A stretch of 64,000 nucleotides of DNA from Wurfbainia villosa (lineage: Eukaryota > Streptophyta > Magnoliopsida > Zingiberales > Zingiberaceae), in the NCBI GenBank assembly GCA_025175895.1, contig CM045998.1, positions 12,633,153-12,697,152 on the forward strand. Direction: 5' to 3'. The first letter of the stretch is position 1, and every line of letters starts with the position of its first letter. Made by a program: the position numbers and the translations under genes. Of the stretch, positions 22,390 to 33,449 are shown piece by piece. The notes beneath the pieces are model-generated. The model saw nothing but the letters and a program-made list of their open reading frames with translations. It did no database searches and had not been told where the DNA came from.

Positions 22390-23620
22390 TGTTGGTGCAA
22401 CAATGCCCCAAGCATTTATATGTTTTGATGTTTGGATAATCATCTAAGTTAGGTAATATTTGTAATCTAATTGTGAACATGTTTAAGTGACAGGAAAATC
22501 CAAATATGAAGACTTGGTAAAAGAAAAGTCCAAGTGTGATCTTGGTAAGAGAAGCCTAAGGAAAGGTCTTGGCGGCGTAAGTCCAAGCATGGAGTCTTGG
22601 CGGCATAAAGTCCAAGTAGACCTTGGCAAAGAAAGTCCAAAGGCAAGTCTTGGCAGCGTAAGTCTAAGCATGTAGTCTTGACGGCGTAAAATCTAAATGT
22701 ACTTTGGCAAAGGGAAACCCAAGACATGACGAAACCGAAGGAAGCTCTTAGAAGCAAGCGCAAAGAATGAACAAGTCGCGAACTTGGAGGGATCCTGAAG
22801 GCGCAAGGCTAAAGGAAGAACTAGAAGGTTGAGTCTAGGTCTAAGGAGTCAATTCAAGTATGAATTACTCATACTTGACTAGTATCAGTCGATTGATACG
22901 CCGTAGCAGTCGACTGATAAGATACTCGACTGATGCAGCTGAGAAAGCAAGCCATTAGTTAACTGTCTAGAGTTGGCAGTCGACTAATGCAGCCATCAGT
23001 CGACTGCCAACTATTGGTAGTCGACTGATTAAAGGTTGCATCGACACAGAATGGAGTCGGACTCGACTCCTCGCAGGGATCACTCGATTGATCACTTAAT
23101 CAGTCGATTGATGGAGTGATCAATCGATTAATCAAGCTACCGTTGGAAATGACGGTTGTGAATCCCTGTGGATCCGCCTTGTCAGAAGTCGTAGTTGCGC
23201 ATCAGTCGACTGATCGAGGCTCAATGGGAAAAATAACTCTCTCTCTATAAAAAGAGGGCATGGGGTGCTTGAAGAGGCTAGTGCTTATTTTCCAACCTTA
23301 CTCTCAAGCTCCCCACGAATTTCTAAGCTTTCTAAGAGTCTCAAAACCTCATCTTCTCTAAACTTCATCTTCAACAATTGTAAAGAAGAGGAGAGGGTTT
23401 GTAAAGAAAGCTTTCTAGTGGATATTTGATTGGATTGATCCACCTCAAGAATCACCGTGGAGTAGGAGCTTAATCTCCGAACCACGTAAAAGCCTTCGCG
23501 TTAGCGATTGTGTTTTAGCTTCTTAATTTCGTTTAGTATTTTATTTTGCTTCCGCTAATCTTTCTTGTAGAAACAAAAAGAGACTATTCACCCCCTCTAA
23601 CCTTCCAAGGTTCCCCAACA
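22390..23620 (+). mobile_element. 3' LTR of copia element B
   Basis: 1231 bp, TGTTGGTGCAACAATG to TTCCCCAACA, directly after the polypurine tract. TATA box CTCTATAAAAAG at about 23229. CAGTCGACTG-type sites cluster at 22885-23215; two of them form an extended inverted repeat, TTGGCAGTCGACT ... AGTCGACTGCCAA (about 22974-23012). There is no matching LTR at the 5' end of the composite. Confidence 0.85.
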
Positions 23621-24260
23621 TCGGTTGATCGAAACCTCCTATTGGGAAAGGTCATCGAAGCAACGAGAGAGGGAAACCTAAAAAATCAACATAGTTAAGG
23701 AGGGCGCCGAGGGGGATCTCTGTCACACCCCTCCGACTCTCAAGTCAAGGCTTGTGAAGGAAAAAGGAATGTAAGGAGAGGAGTAGAGAGTTCGAACCTC
23801 TTGGATCTCCTCATGTTACCTTTATATATGTACGTTAATCCCTACGGAGTTGTACAGGAGGTGCGAGAGGCATGAACTCTTTAAGGTGGCAGTCGGTCAT
23901 TCATGTCTAGGAATGATAGGGGACATTACCTTAATAAATGTGGCAACGCATGAGAGCTTAATTAATGCAGTTCGTGTGGTTGATAGGAGACAGGACTCCA
24001 TTAATATGACGAACGTGTTCCCCCAATGTAGGCACGGGGAGATGTCTTCCTATCCCATGGTACACTTACCATGTGGTACCTTCTTTGATGTCTTGACTTT
24101 GATGATTGAGATACACGTCTGTCAAGGTCAACATGTCAGCTGGCCTAAACCTATCTGTCGGAACGTGTAAAGACACCTACAGAGACATGCACCCGTCGAT
24201 ACATGGATTTATCGAGACACGAATCTGTCGAGACATGAATTTTCATGGACCGGCGTTCTA
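23621..24260 (-). mobile_element. Gypsy 5' LTR, outer part
   Basis: Directly follows the copia LTR. In minus orientation it has a TATA-like TATATAAAGG (about 23823), the sequence GAGAGTCGGAGGGGTGTGACAG and an upstream region with TGTCTCGACAGA words. The same order is found in the plus-strand LTR-like block at 28790-29689. I read it as the other half of the LTR at 8160-8402. The flanks of the insertion, TCAAT (8398-8402) and TCGGT (23621-23625), could be a decayed 5-bp target duplication. Confidence 0.65.
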
Positions 24261-24719
24261 GGTATTATTATATCATCATACTGTAATTCTAATCTCATGT
24301 CATCTTGAGTTGCACCAATGGGTATTTAATGTAATGAGTCTTAGGATCAATTTTTTGCGAAATTATCTCGTTGAATGTCTGATCTTTTTCATGTAAAGGA
24401 TCGCTATGCTACATAAAAATCCCTATGATTTATCTCTTTCCAAAGTATATAGGATCATCCTGAAAGGACCGTAAAGATGACAAGATGACGACTTCGTCTT
24501 TTACTGCGATCGCATGACAATACAGACATCCTTAAAGCTGGTGAAAAAAACCTAAACACAACGAGAAGTCTGGTAGCTTCCACGTCAAAATAGAGTACAT
24601 CCACTGGAAGTAAATTGCACAAACTTATTTCCTTCGTAGCATCTCATGCAGTTAGAATACCAATTTCAATGCATAGATAAAGGCTTATCCATCTGTGTCA
24701 TCTATTTTTAATCCAAAAA

Positions 24720-27257
24720 TCAAGCATAAGAAGAAGCTCTTCTCATATACCCGCGAGAAGACCACGTGAGGGATCTCTTGTACGGCAGCACCGCACTAGC
24801 AAAGCTCCGACCTCCGATCATTTTGGAAACAGTGGTATTTTTTGTGCTCGATTGCACCATTGAAGTAGATATTGCATTTACAGTTATACCGCCAGTTCTT
24901 TCACCACCGGCATCCGCATATTCCTGGAGCCGGAGGGCGAATTCAAGGTTCTGAAGGACATCGCCCATGGAAGGCCGGTCCAACCCAGCGTCGGCCACAC
25001 ATTTCTTCGCAGTCTCGACAAACTTGTCAAAACTTTCTGGAGCCATCCTACCCTTCAAACAGGGATCGATGAGATCGACAAGGTTGTCATTCTCATGACA
25101 GTGAACTGCCCAATCAGCCAAGTTCACTTGTTCATCCGGAAGTGTGTGGGCAAGAGCAGGCCGGGCACAGACGACCTCAAACAACACGACCCCGAAAGAG
25201 TAAACATCAGATTTCTCAGTGAGCTGGTGCCTCCAGGCGTACTCAGGGTCAAGGTAACCAAAGCTTCCCTTCACCATTGTGCTGACATGGGTGTCGTCCA
25301 AAGCCTGGAGAGTTTTGGAAAGTCCAAAGTCTGAAACTTTGGCGACCCAGTTTTCATCTAGCAATATGTTTGTGGTCTTGACGTCTCGGTGTATGACGGT
25401 ACGCTTTGCGCCTGTGTGAAGATAGTGCAACCCGCGTGCAGCCCCAACACAAACCTCGAGCCTTTGTCTCCATGAAAGCGGTGGCTTTTGAGAATTATAG
25501 AGGTGATCACGAAGTGTACCCCGAGCCATATAGTCATAGACTAAGATCATTTCGGAGTCCTCCTGACAGTAGCCGATCAAAGAGACGAGGTGTATGTGTC
25601 GGAGCTTTGAGAGCGTCTCAATTTCGGTATGGAACTCATGGACACCTTGCTCCGCCTTCGGGTTGCTACGCTTGATTGCAACCTTGTTGCTTATGCCGTT
25701 AATCTCCCCGAGATAGACCTTACCGAACCCACCGACCCCAAGAAGAAGAGACTCATCGAAGTCTTTTGTGGCAGCCTTGATCGTTGCAATGGAGAAATGT
25801 CGACAAAGATCAGAAAGGATTGGCGAGGCGTAGCAACTAGAGGTCTCCTGGTAAGCAACGACTTTCTTCTTCCTCCGACACCTGCATAATAGAATGCAGC
25901 AGAAAGCAACAAGCAAGACAGAAACCCCGCCAACGATAGCAGCTGGAACAACCTTATGATTCTTCCTTCTCATAACCCTGTTAGGATCGTCCACAACTCG
26001 ATGGCTAACCGATTCTGGATTGAGACCAGCTAAACTGTTGCTGCTGAAGTTTGGCAACTTGAAGACCTCGAGCCCATTTAGGATCGCATCATAATACTTT
26101 GGTCTCGATTCAACGTCAGGATGAAGAGCAACCCACATGTCCATCTGCCCACTTCCCATTGTAATCACCACATAATCCTTGTATGCTGGGACACCAATAT
26201 TGCCACTCCAAGCAATAACATCAGCTTGTGTCTGTACTGTCTGGTTATTAATGAAGATATCAAAAACTCTCTGGTTTGTGAGGGTTATGGGATACTGGAT
26301 CTCACAGAAATGGAAGCGGACAAGGTAATAGAAGCCAGCGTCCACTGGAAGAATCCATGTAAGGTTGTACTGCAAATTCACTTGTGCAGTTGGACCCATT
26401 GACCTAGCTGTGGCATAGACTTCAGTCGGCGCAATGTAAGTCGGAACTCGAGGGGGGTATGCGATGCTAACGTTTGGATCCTTCGAGTATGTCACGCCAA
26501 AAGCAGCGCCAAAAATATAACTTGAATCATCTTCCCAGGAGCGAAACAGCTCATCATCGCGAGGAGTGATCGCGCGACCACCCACGTTGAGCCGGTGAAC
26601 AGTTTCAAGAGCCCATTCTGGATCAATCTCGTAAGAGATAGACTTCCCGTGAGCACCAATGATGAGGATAGCATTGTGGGAGGAGCCAAAGATGTCAGGG
26701 ATGGGCACGATCTCGATACCGTTTACGAAGGCAAAGGAATTGGAAGTGGAGGCCGAAGGGGTGAAGGTGAGGTTCAGGACGCCGGCGGACACATTCAAGG
26801 AAAATTCGCGGATGATGAAGGCAGAACCCGCAGCGTCAGCGACGAGAGAAGCACTGAAATTGTGCAGGAGGGTGTGAAGACCGGCCGTGACAGAGAAGAA
26901 GGAGTCGGTGGCGGTGTAGTTGGCGTACTTGCAAGGGTAGAAATAGAGGCGGAGGAATACCCGTCCGACGGCGAGAGGGAAGGAGTAGGTAGAAGGGGAA
27001 GTGAAGATCCGCGCCGTCCAATAGGGAACTTTAGGCACCTGCGAAGCTTCCTGCGGATCTGCGACAGTCGCAGTGCTCGAGGGGAAGGCGAACTGGGAAC
27101 TGGAGTCGGGAGTCCAACTTCTTCCATCGAGGTCCGAGTCTGGCGCAGGAGCTCCGCAATTGAGGAGGATTGAGGATTTACCGTCGGCAGCCACTGCCAG
27201 CGTTATCAAAGCAGCACAGACGAGGGCGGCGCGAGGAGGAATCAGAGGGTTCTTCAT
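24720..27257 (-). CDS. CrRLK1L receptor-like kinase, FERONIA-like
   Basis: An intact single-exon gene for 845 aa, a usual length for the Catharanthus RLK1-like family. In order: signal peptide (1-24), tandem malectin-like ectodomain (about 30-400; many N-glycosylation sites), transmembrane helix (about 436-459) followed by RCRRKKK, and a Ser/Thr kinase (about 503-776). The kinase has glycine loop GVGGFGKVY (507-515), VAIK lysine 529, HRDVK (623-627), DFG (643-645) and activation segment GSFGYLDPEY (664-673). The C-terminus holds GGRSFAS, as in FERONIA. I chose the Met at 27257 because a hydrophobic signal peptide follows; the frame stays open another 50 codons upstream (Met at 27407) without signal features. 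FERONIA-type kinases bind RALF peptides and sense the wall at the plasma membrane; the specific ligand here is not inferable. Confidence 0.93.
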   Translation of the reverse strand: MKNPLIPPRAALVCAALITLAVAADGKSSILLNCGAPAPDSDLDGRSWTPDSSSQFAFPSSTATVADPQEASQVPKVPYWTARIFTSPSTYSFPLAVGRVFLRLYFYPCKYANYTATDSFFSVTAGLHTLLHNFSASLVADAAGSAFIIREFSLNVSAGVLNLTFTPSASTSNSFAFVNGIEIVPIPDIFGSSHNAILIIGAHGKSISYEIDPEWALETVHRLNVGGRAITPRDDELFRSWEDDSSYIFGAAFGVTYSKDPNVSIAYPPRVPTYIAPTEVYATARSMGPTAQVNLQYNLTWILPVDAGFYYLVRFHFCEIQYPITLTNQRVFDIFINNQTVQTQADVIAWSGNIGVPAYKDYVVITMGSGQMDMWVALHPDVESRPKYYDAILNGLEVFKLPNFSSNSLAGLNPESVSHRVVDDPNRVMRRKNHKVVPAAIVGGVSVLLVAFCCILLCRCRRKKKVVAYQETSSCYASPILSDLCRHFSIATIKAATKDFDESLLLGVGGFGKVYLGEINGISNKVAIKRSNPKAEQGVHEFHTEIETLSKLRHIHLVSLIGYCQEDSEMILVYDYMARGTLRDHLYNSQKPPLSWRQRLEVCVGAARGLHYLHTGAKRTVIHRDVKTTNILLDENWVAKVSDFGLSKTLQALDDTHVSTMVKGSFGYLDPEYAWRHQLTEKSDVYSFGVVLFEVVCARPALAHTLPDEQVNLADWAVHCHENDNLVDLIDPCLKGRMAPESFDKFVETAKKCVADAGLDRPSMGDVLQNLEFALRLQEYADAGGERTGGITVNAISTSMVQSSTKNTTVSKMIGGRSFASAVLPYKRSLTWSSRGYMRRASSYA

Positions 27258-27407
27258 GGGAAAAAAGCTCGAAACCTCTGCTACAAGGATAAACCAAAAT
27301 GGTGAAGAAGAGGTTTTAGGAGAGGAATGGAATACGATCGAAGGGTTGTGAATTGAGATGATGATTTTGAGTCGCCAATCATGACTTCTTTTTTTCATCA
27401 ATTTCAA

Positions 27408-27418
27408 AATTTATAAAT
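27408..27418 (-). promoter_or_regulatory. Possible TATA box of the receptor kinase gene
   Basis: Minus strand TTTATAAATTT, about 150 bp before the chosen start codon, in otherwise AT-rich DNA. Weak: many similar strings occur nearby. Confidence 0.3.
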
Positions 27419-27649
27419 TTTTTGAAATATTTATTTTCTACTGTACTAATTCCGAATGAAATAATATATTTTTTATAATTTATTTCTTTCCTATTAATTA
27501 TGAAATCGATTGACCGACGAGGGAGCAAAATCGCCGCTGTACACCATCACCTTTTTTTTTTTTTTCCAATGATCATTTTAAAAAATAATTTTTAATAATA
27601 CCGCTGGCATTAACTGAAAAAGGAATTAAAAGCGGGACGACAGCTTTAA

Positions 27650-28198
27650 ATAAAAATTATTATAACAATATTAAATTAAAAGAACGTCCTCTTTTCATCC
27701 TGATTAAAAGAACGTTTCTATCTTTAATATGACTTTTTCATCAAATTTGTGATAATTTTTTTTTAAAAAAATGCTAGAAAATATTTAAAAAAAATCTAAA
27801 CACCGCTTATAAAAAATTTACCGATTAAATAAGTGCATATTAATACTAAAGGGATAGCTTGACATGTTATATTAATTTGGAACGATAAATTTAAATAAAA
27901 TTATTACAACAATGAAAAAAAAAACGTTTCATTTAGAAACAAGTAGAGTGCTCAATATATTCTAACAATTTTACATTGTAGTAGTTTTGGGAGGGCTACT
28001 AATTAAGAATAATATGAAACTTGATTTTCCTTTTTTTTTTTAAATAAACGTCCTCTTTTTTCATTGTAATGAAAAAAAAAATTCTATCTTTAATATGACT
28101 TTTCACCAAATTTGTGATAAAAAAATTTAAAAAATTTATTGATAGAAAATAAAAAAATCTAAGCATCTATTTTTCGAAAACTTACCGATTGAATAAGA
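27650..28198. repeat. Pair of diverged direct repeats in AT-rich DNA
   Basis: 27650-27840 and 27890-28198 share AACGTCCTCTTTTNATC, TCTATCTTTAATATGACTTT, CAAATTTGTGATAA and ACTTACCGATT-type blocks in the same order. Noncoding; otherwise nothing is seen between 27420 and 28780. Confidence 0.55.
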
Positions 28199-28789
28199 CC
28201 AAATCAGTCGTCAATTTAATATGAGAAAATATTCTGTCCTCTTACTAGAAAGTCAAAGTCCTCGATTTATAAAGCAAGTCTTTCATTTTCTTTAAAATAA
28301 GAAAGTTTTTTTTTTCTGATTTAGTTTGATTTAAATGTCCCATTCAAAAGCATTATAATATGTTAAATAGAAAATTCCTCGAAGTCCTTTTTATTTTATT
28401 TTTTTTTAAATATGATTTTAAAAAATGACAATTAAGATGGATTTATTTATGCAGTCCCAATTAATTCGGTTTCTATTAAAACCCAATCTTTTAACATGTC
28501 GGCTCACTGCATGGAATTTTCACATGTCGGCCCACTGTGCACCATTAGATCCAACCTCGGGTCAGATTCAGTTTGGATTCAATTTGAATCTTAATCGGTC
28601 AATAGATCAATTACTCGTTGATCCAACTATACAGAGCCGAGACGGTAACGCACCCATTGCCCGATGGATCAATTACAATTCAAAGGCTAAAAAAATAATG
28701 AATCGGCAGTTTGAACCGCAGATTAACTCTCTTTCTTTTTTGGTTTTTAGCCATTGAAACAAACAACGATGCGGATATAATACATCTTG

Positions 28790-29689
28790 CCATAGAATTC
28801 ATAAAATGATATAATCCTCACACTTGTCTCGACGAATATATATTTCGACAGGAGCATCCTCACTCGTGTTTCGATAGATACAAGATATGTTTCAACAGAC
28901 ATGTATCTCGATAGAAGTGTCCTCACAGTCACTCATGTCTCGACAAATGAAATGCAAGTCTCGACAGGAACATCTTCACTCATGTCTCAACAGATACGCA
29001 CTGCAGTCAGTATGCTTGTCATAATCGACATATGCAAGTCATGTAGAGATCATTGAGGGAACGCTATGTGGCAAGTAGACATCCCCACACGCCTCCAGTG
29101 ATGGGACGTATCCGTCGCATTAATAGAACTTTGTCTCTCATTAATCATGTATGCTATATTAATTAAGCTTCATACGTCTGCCACGTTTAATGAGATAGTG
29201 TCCTCTATCATTCTCTATCATTTTCTAACATGTCAAACCGTCATATTGAAGAGCTCATACCCCCGAACAAATCCATGAGAGTTTGCATCGGTTTCCCAAC
29301 TTATATAAAAGTAGTCGGAGGAAGTCAACGGGCGTGCTCTCTACTCCTCCTTTTGTGTCTTTCTCTTTTTTTCTTGACGATTCTAATTTGAATATCGGAG
29401 GGGTATCGTTTCCACTCTAACTAGTGCTTACTTCTCAAGTTTCTTCCTCGTCGCTATGATGATCTTTTCTAATAGATATTTCCAATTGATATGCTTGAAG
29501 ACCAACAAGAGCGGATGTTTTCATTTTACTGAAGCTTCATCATTTTGTCCCAATTAATAGTCTCTATCCGAATTAACAGTCCATCCGAATCAGCAATCTT
29601 GATCTGAATCAATCTCCATCCGAGTCAGAAATCTATCTAGATCATCTTTACTATTGTGAAGCTTTGCCTTTCGGTGTCTCACCCTAACA
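28790..29689 (+). mobile_element. Gypsy-type solo-LTR-like block
   Basis: Plus-strand relative of the minus-strand LTR at 23621-24260 plus 8160-8402. It has degenerate repeats of TGTCTCGACARA (28815-28990), GAAGCTTAATTAATATAG-type sequence (reverse sense), a TATA box TATATAAAAG (29301), CGGAGGGGTATCG (29396), a minisatellite of CCATCCGAATCAGCAATC type (29545-29640) and an end CACCCTAACA at 29689. No internal gypsy sequence adjoins it. Confidence 0.55.
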
Positions 29690-31264
29690 ATCAATTTAGA
29701 TGGTCAAAATCACTAGTTTGGATCGTCAGAACTATCTGTCGATTTCAATGGTAAATATTTAATTTCCTAATATTATATTAGTTAATTATTTTGAAGTCTA
29801 TAAATACCATAGTTGGCAAAATCGATCAACGCCGGCACAAATAATTAGAGTTGTATTGGTATTATTCCTACGGATATGATGTGTGGTGGCTGAGGTACGA
29901 TAAATATTATGGATAAGATATGAATTGATTTTAAAGGAGGTTTAAATTTTTTTCCTAAATTTAGATAATTCTCATGTGTCTTAACCACTATGTCAAAATA
30001 CATAGAATCCTCCGTAATTTATCTCCTTCACAATAATCATGGAATAAATCGATGGAGACCACTAGATTAATAGATTAACAATTTCAATCTTTTGCAATGT
30101 GTTTATTGATATCGGCAATAGTTGATCTAATCTTTTTGTGAAATTGACAACCCACAAAGGTTGAGAAGTTTATAAGCAATAAATATTCAACAAAAATTAG
30201 CTAGAAATTAGTTAGATTGCATCAGAAAAATGATGGAATCACTTTAATCATGTGGCAATGGATGAAATGGAGTTAAAATTTAGTGAAATTCAATGATTTT
30301 TAATCCTTCAACCATCTGGCGGCTAGATTTTTTTTTCTCAATGCAATCATGATTCTAACTTTTCGATAAATGCCGGTTTAATTCTTTGAAAAAAATAATA
30401 AAAATCATCATATTAAGAGCTTTCTTTGATTGCTTCTATCGATTAAGAAGATAAATCGGACAAGTACAAACGGGATTGCTTAGACGTATCTAATATTCCA
30501 AGGAGCCGATCTTCATTTGAGAAAAAATTTATAAATACATCATAGTTAGGATCGATCCAGGAATGGAATACATAGACTTTAGTATAAACACTTTTTCCAT
30601 TGTACTATAGTTTGGAAGCTCAATTTGATTCTTTTAGAAACTCACAAGAGAAGAATGGAGAGACTATGTTGCCCTCTTAGATTGCTCGGTATTGCCTTAG
30701 TTGGAGTTTCACAAAGATCAAGGGCTTCTCATTCAACTTTATCAATACTTGTTAGACTTAACAACTCACCTATCTTCCACTCGATCACTATTAGTCAAGC
30801 AAAGTTATTGTAGATTGAGAGAAATTATTTAATGATCCTAAAATTGTCCTTCATCCAACTAAAACTTAATTTGAATGTAGTTAGGGAATTTAAACTATAT
30901 AGCATTAATAAAATCTCTTTTATTTAAAAAAAAACAACAATCTAGTGTTATTGGATATAGTAAAAAATATAACTTTATTATTTATTATATTGTGTCTTGC
31001 TTATTTATTGATATTATATTATTAATGTGAGATTATTTGTATATTGTATTAGTAATTTGGATTTAATGGCATACGATAAAAATTCTTTATAAGACTTTAG
31101 AAAATCTATCTAATGTATGAAATGATTTTAAAAAATCCGGTCATTCTTATTTTTGTTAACTTCCAATTTTTCCAAGGCTACTGTCAGCTACTTCTGATAC
31201 ATCTGATACTTGAATTATATGGAGTGATGTGGTACGGATTTTCTATCTCCTTTAAAATGAAGAT
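29690..31264. other. AT-rich DNA without recognisable features
   Basis: Short open frames only (for example 30625-30813), with no domain signature, codon bias or conserved neighbour. I see no gene or element that I can support. Confidence 0.5.
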
Positions 31265-31735
31265 GTCAGGAAGGCTTAGGAGTCCTCTCCGACCGTAACA
31301 GTAAATAAAAGAATAATGACAAGGGATTTAACATGGTTCAGAATTCAAATTTCTATTCTACGGGTGAGCTCTAAAGTGAGTTTCGATGCTAGACATCTTT
31401 ACTATAATCCCTCTTTCTCGGAATTACTTTCGGAGGTGGAGAAACCCCTTACAGATAAAAGCTTATACAAGGTAAAAGAAAATGAGACTCGTAGGACTCT
31501 CCTTCTTCTTCCTCCATCCAAGATGATTCTTCTCCTTCCAGTAGTAAGTCTCCGTTGAGAAAGCTAACGAGCCACCGAGAGAGAGAGAGAGAGAGAGAGT
31601 CGAAAAGTCTCCTTCTTCTTCCTTCCTTTCCTCCTTTTATATTTGTCACCCTTGAAATCAGCTGTCGCATAACAAACCACCTGGATTACTGTCCACATGG
31701 AGGGTCATCCCAGTCTGAAAAATAATACTGTTATG
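31265..31735 (-). mobile_element. Copia LTR fragment
   Basis: Contains the block GGTGAGCTC ... CTTTCTCGGAATTAC ... CGGAGGTGGAGAAACC, also found in the minus-strand LTRs at 58281-58375 and 4050-4115. Fragmentary, with both ends unclear. Includes a (GA)n microsatellite at 31577-31599. Confidence 0.55.
31577..31599. repeat. (GA)n microsatellite
   Basis: Uninterrupted GA dinucleotide run inside the copia LTR fragment. Confidence 0.9.
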
Positions 31736-31744
31736 ATATTAGCG

Positions 31745-32121
31745 AGTGAAGGTTACTAAGAATCTTCTATGGGGTCTTCTAGATGTCTTGATTTGTGATT
31801 CTGCATTTTTAGATTATACAATTTATTAACCAAAAGATCCCTCTTACATACCTTAGTGTCGGAGGTCCCTTCGTGGAGTTCGGTGAACTTGTCCTAAAGG
31901 TCCTTGGCGCTAATGAATAGACATGATTGAGCTCCTCTTTGGATAGGCCATACTGGAGAATTTAAGTGCCCTTTGCATCTGCCTCGATTTGTTGTTTCAC
32001 TGCATTGGTCCATTTGTCGCAGTCCAAGAGCTCTCCTTGATCATTAGTCGGTACATCAAATCCCGTCTGGATGACGATCCACATATCAACTTGCGTCTTT
32101 ATGAAGCACTCCATTCAACCC
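31745..32121 (-). pseudogene. Copia gag remnant, 3' part (element E)
   Basis: Minus-strand translation gives DKFTELHEGTSDTKVCKRDLLVNKLYNLKM, the copia gag core, preceded by HKDAS..VDRHPDGI with several stops. The 5' part of the same gag is at 37507-37742; element C lies between them. Confidence 0.65.
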
Positions 32122-33398
32122 TGTTAACTCATGTGATGTGGTTTTGATATGTGTGACAAAGAGTTTTAGTTAGGTTATTATGGATTTGATATGTGCATTG
32201 AAGTCATGCAAGACTTAGTAATTCGCACATGGATGACGATAGCATTGGCAAGATTCACCATCTCATGACTCGGTCCTTGAGTCGGTGAAAGATGCATTGT
32301 GAAAATCGTGTGCTTGGTGCATCCGAGGGACCTCTGGATGAGAAGCATTTGAGTGAAGTCGAAGGAAGTAAACTTCAGGGTGAGATGCAAAGGATGGCGC
32401 TGCGAAGCCATACGCTTGGCACATCCGAGGAATGTGGCCGGACAAAGAGAACTTCAAAGACGAGGGACTCCAAGGAAAGATGAGAGTTAGCGATTGTAAC
32501 CCAGGATGGGGTAGCTCTTATATGAACTTGGCCAATTGGCTAAGTGTCGGATGAGTTTTTCCAATACCAGTCGACTGCTATAGGTAGCAGTTAACTGATC
32601 CAAGTCGACTGGAGACTCGACTGGTGTTCGAGTCGTTCGGCGGTCAATGATCGTCACCGTGGCGGCCGATCAGCTTCCATCATCGATCGCTAAGTGGAGC
32701 AATGATCGATGTCGCAGGATTCGGCACGAATGTTGGAGAGTCGATCGTCACCGTGAGCACTCATTGTGGCTCCATCACCGATCGATGGGAAGATCGGTCC
32801 GATGATGTAGGAGCCGCTGGTTAAAATCCAACGGAAGAAGCAGAGAGTCGATCGATCGGTATCAACGGCTACAGCAGTAGTCGACTGATCAGGGCGGGCA
32901 ACGGCTACAGCAGTAGTCGACTGATCATGGCATCAGTCGATTGCCACTGGCTCAACGGAGAGAATGACCCCTTCCCTATAAGAAGAGGCCTTTGGACACT
33001 TGGGGAGCCTAATGCTTCTACTCTAAACATCTCCCAAAGTTCTCAAACGAATTTCCTCCTCTTCCTTGAGTTTATTTCAATCATATTGTAAGAGGAGTGA
33101 TTTCTTGTAAGAAAGGTTACCTCCACCTAGCTTGGTGCAAAGGAGAGACTAATAGATTTGAAGGGAGTGATTCGCCATACGAATCGGATCGTGGATTAAC
33201 GACAAGGCCGTGAACCACGTTACATAATTGCGTTAGTGATTGCTCTTTTCTTTACTTCTTGCATTTACTTAATTGTCTTTGATTTTATTATTCCGCTACG
33301 CTAACCGTAATTCGTAGACAAGCAAGAACGAACGACGTCCACCGTCTACACGAAGAGGGCTATTCACCCCCCTCTAGTCGGCCACCGATCTTCCAACA
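32122..33398 (+). mobile_element. 5' LTR of copia element C
   Basis: About 1277 bp, TGTTAACTCATGTG to CTTCCAACA, with a small deletion near its start relative to the 3' LTR. Outer flank AACCC (32117-32121) matches GACCC (37507-37511) beyond the 3' LTR at four of five bases: a target duplication with one transition. Many of its palindrome slots (32575-32880) read as CGATCG or CACCGTG words where the 3' LTR has CAGTCGACTG. Confidence 0.85.
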
Positions 33399-33400
33399 AG

Positions 33401-33412
33401 TGGTATCAGAGC
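33401..33412 (+). other. Primer-binding site of copia element C
   Basis: TGGTATCAGAGC two bases after the LTR, perfect complement of the initiator tRNA-Met 3' end. Confidence 0.9.
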
Positions 33413-33449
33413 GAGGAGATTATCATCGGACTCACCACCGCTACAATCA

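Noticed and set aside
24766..27351. Several plus-strand and alternate-frame open stretches opposite the receptor kinase
   Set aside because: Shadows of a GC-biased coding exon; no domain signatures or independent promoter evidence.
30625..30813. 62-codon open frame in AT-rich DNA
   Set aside because: No similarity, no regulatory context and a length expected by chance.
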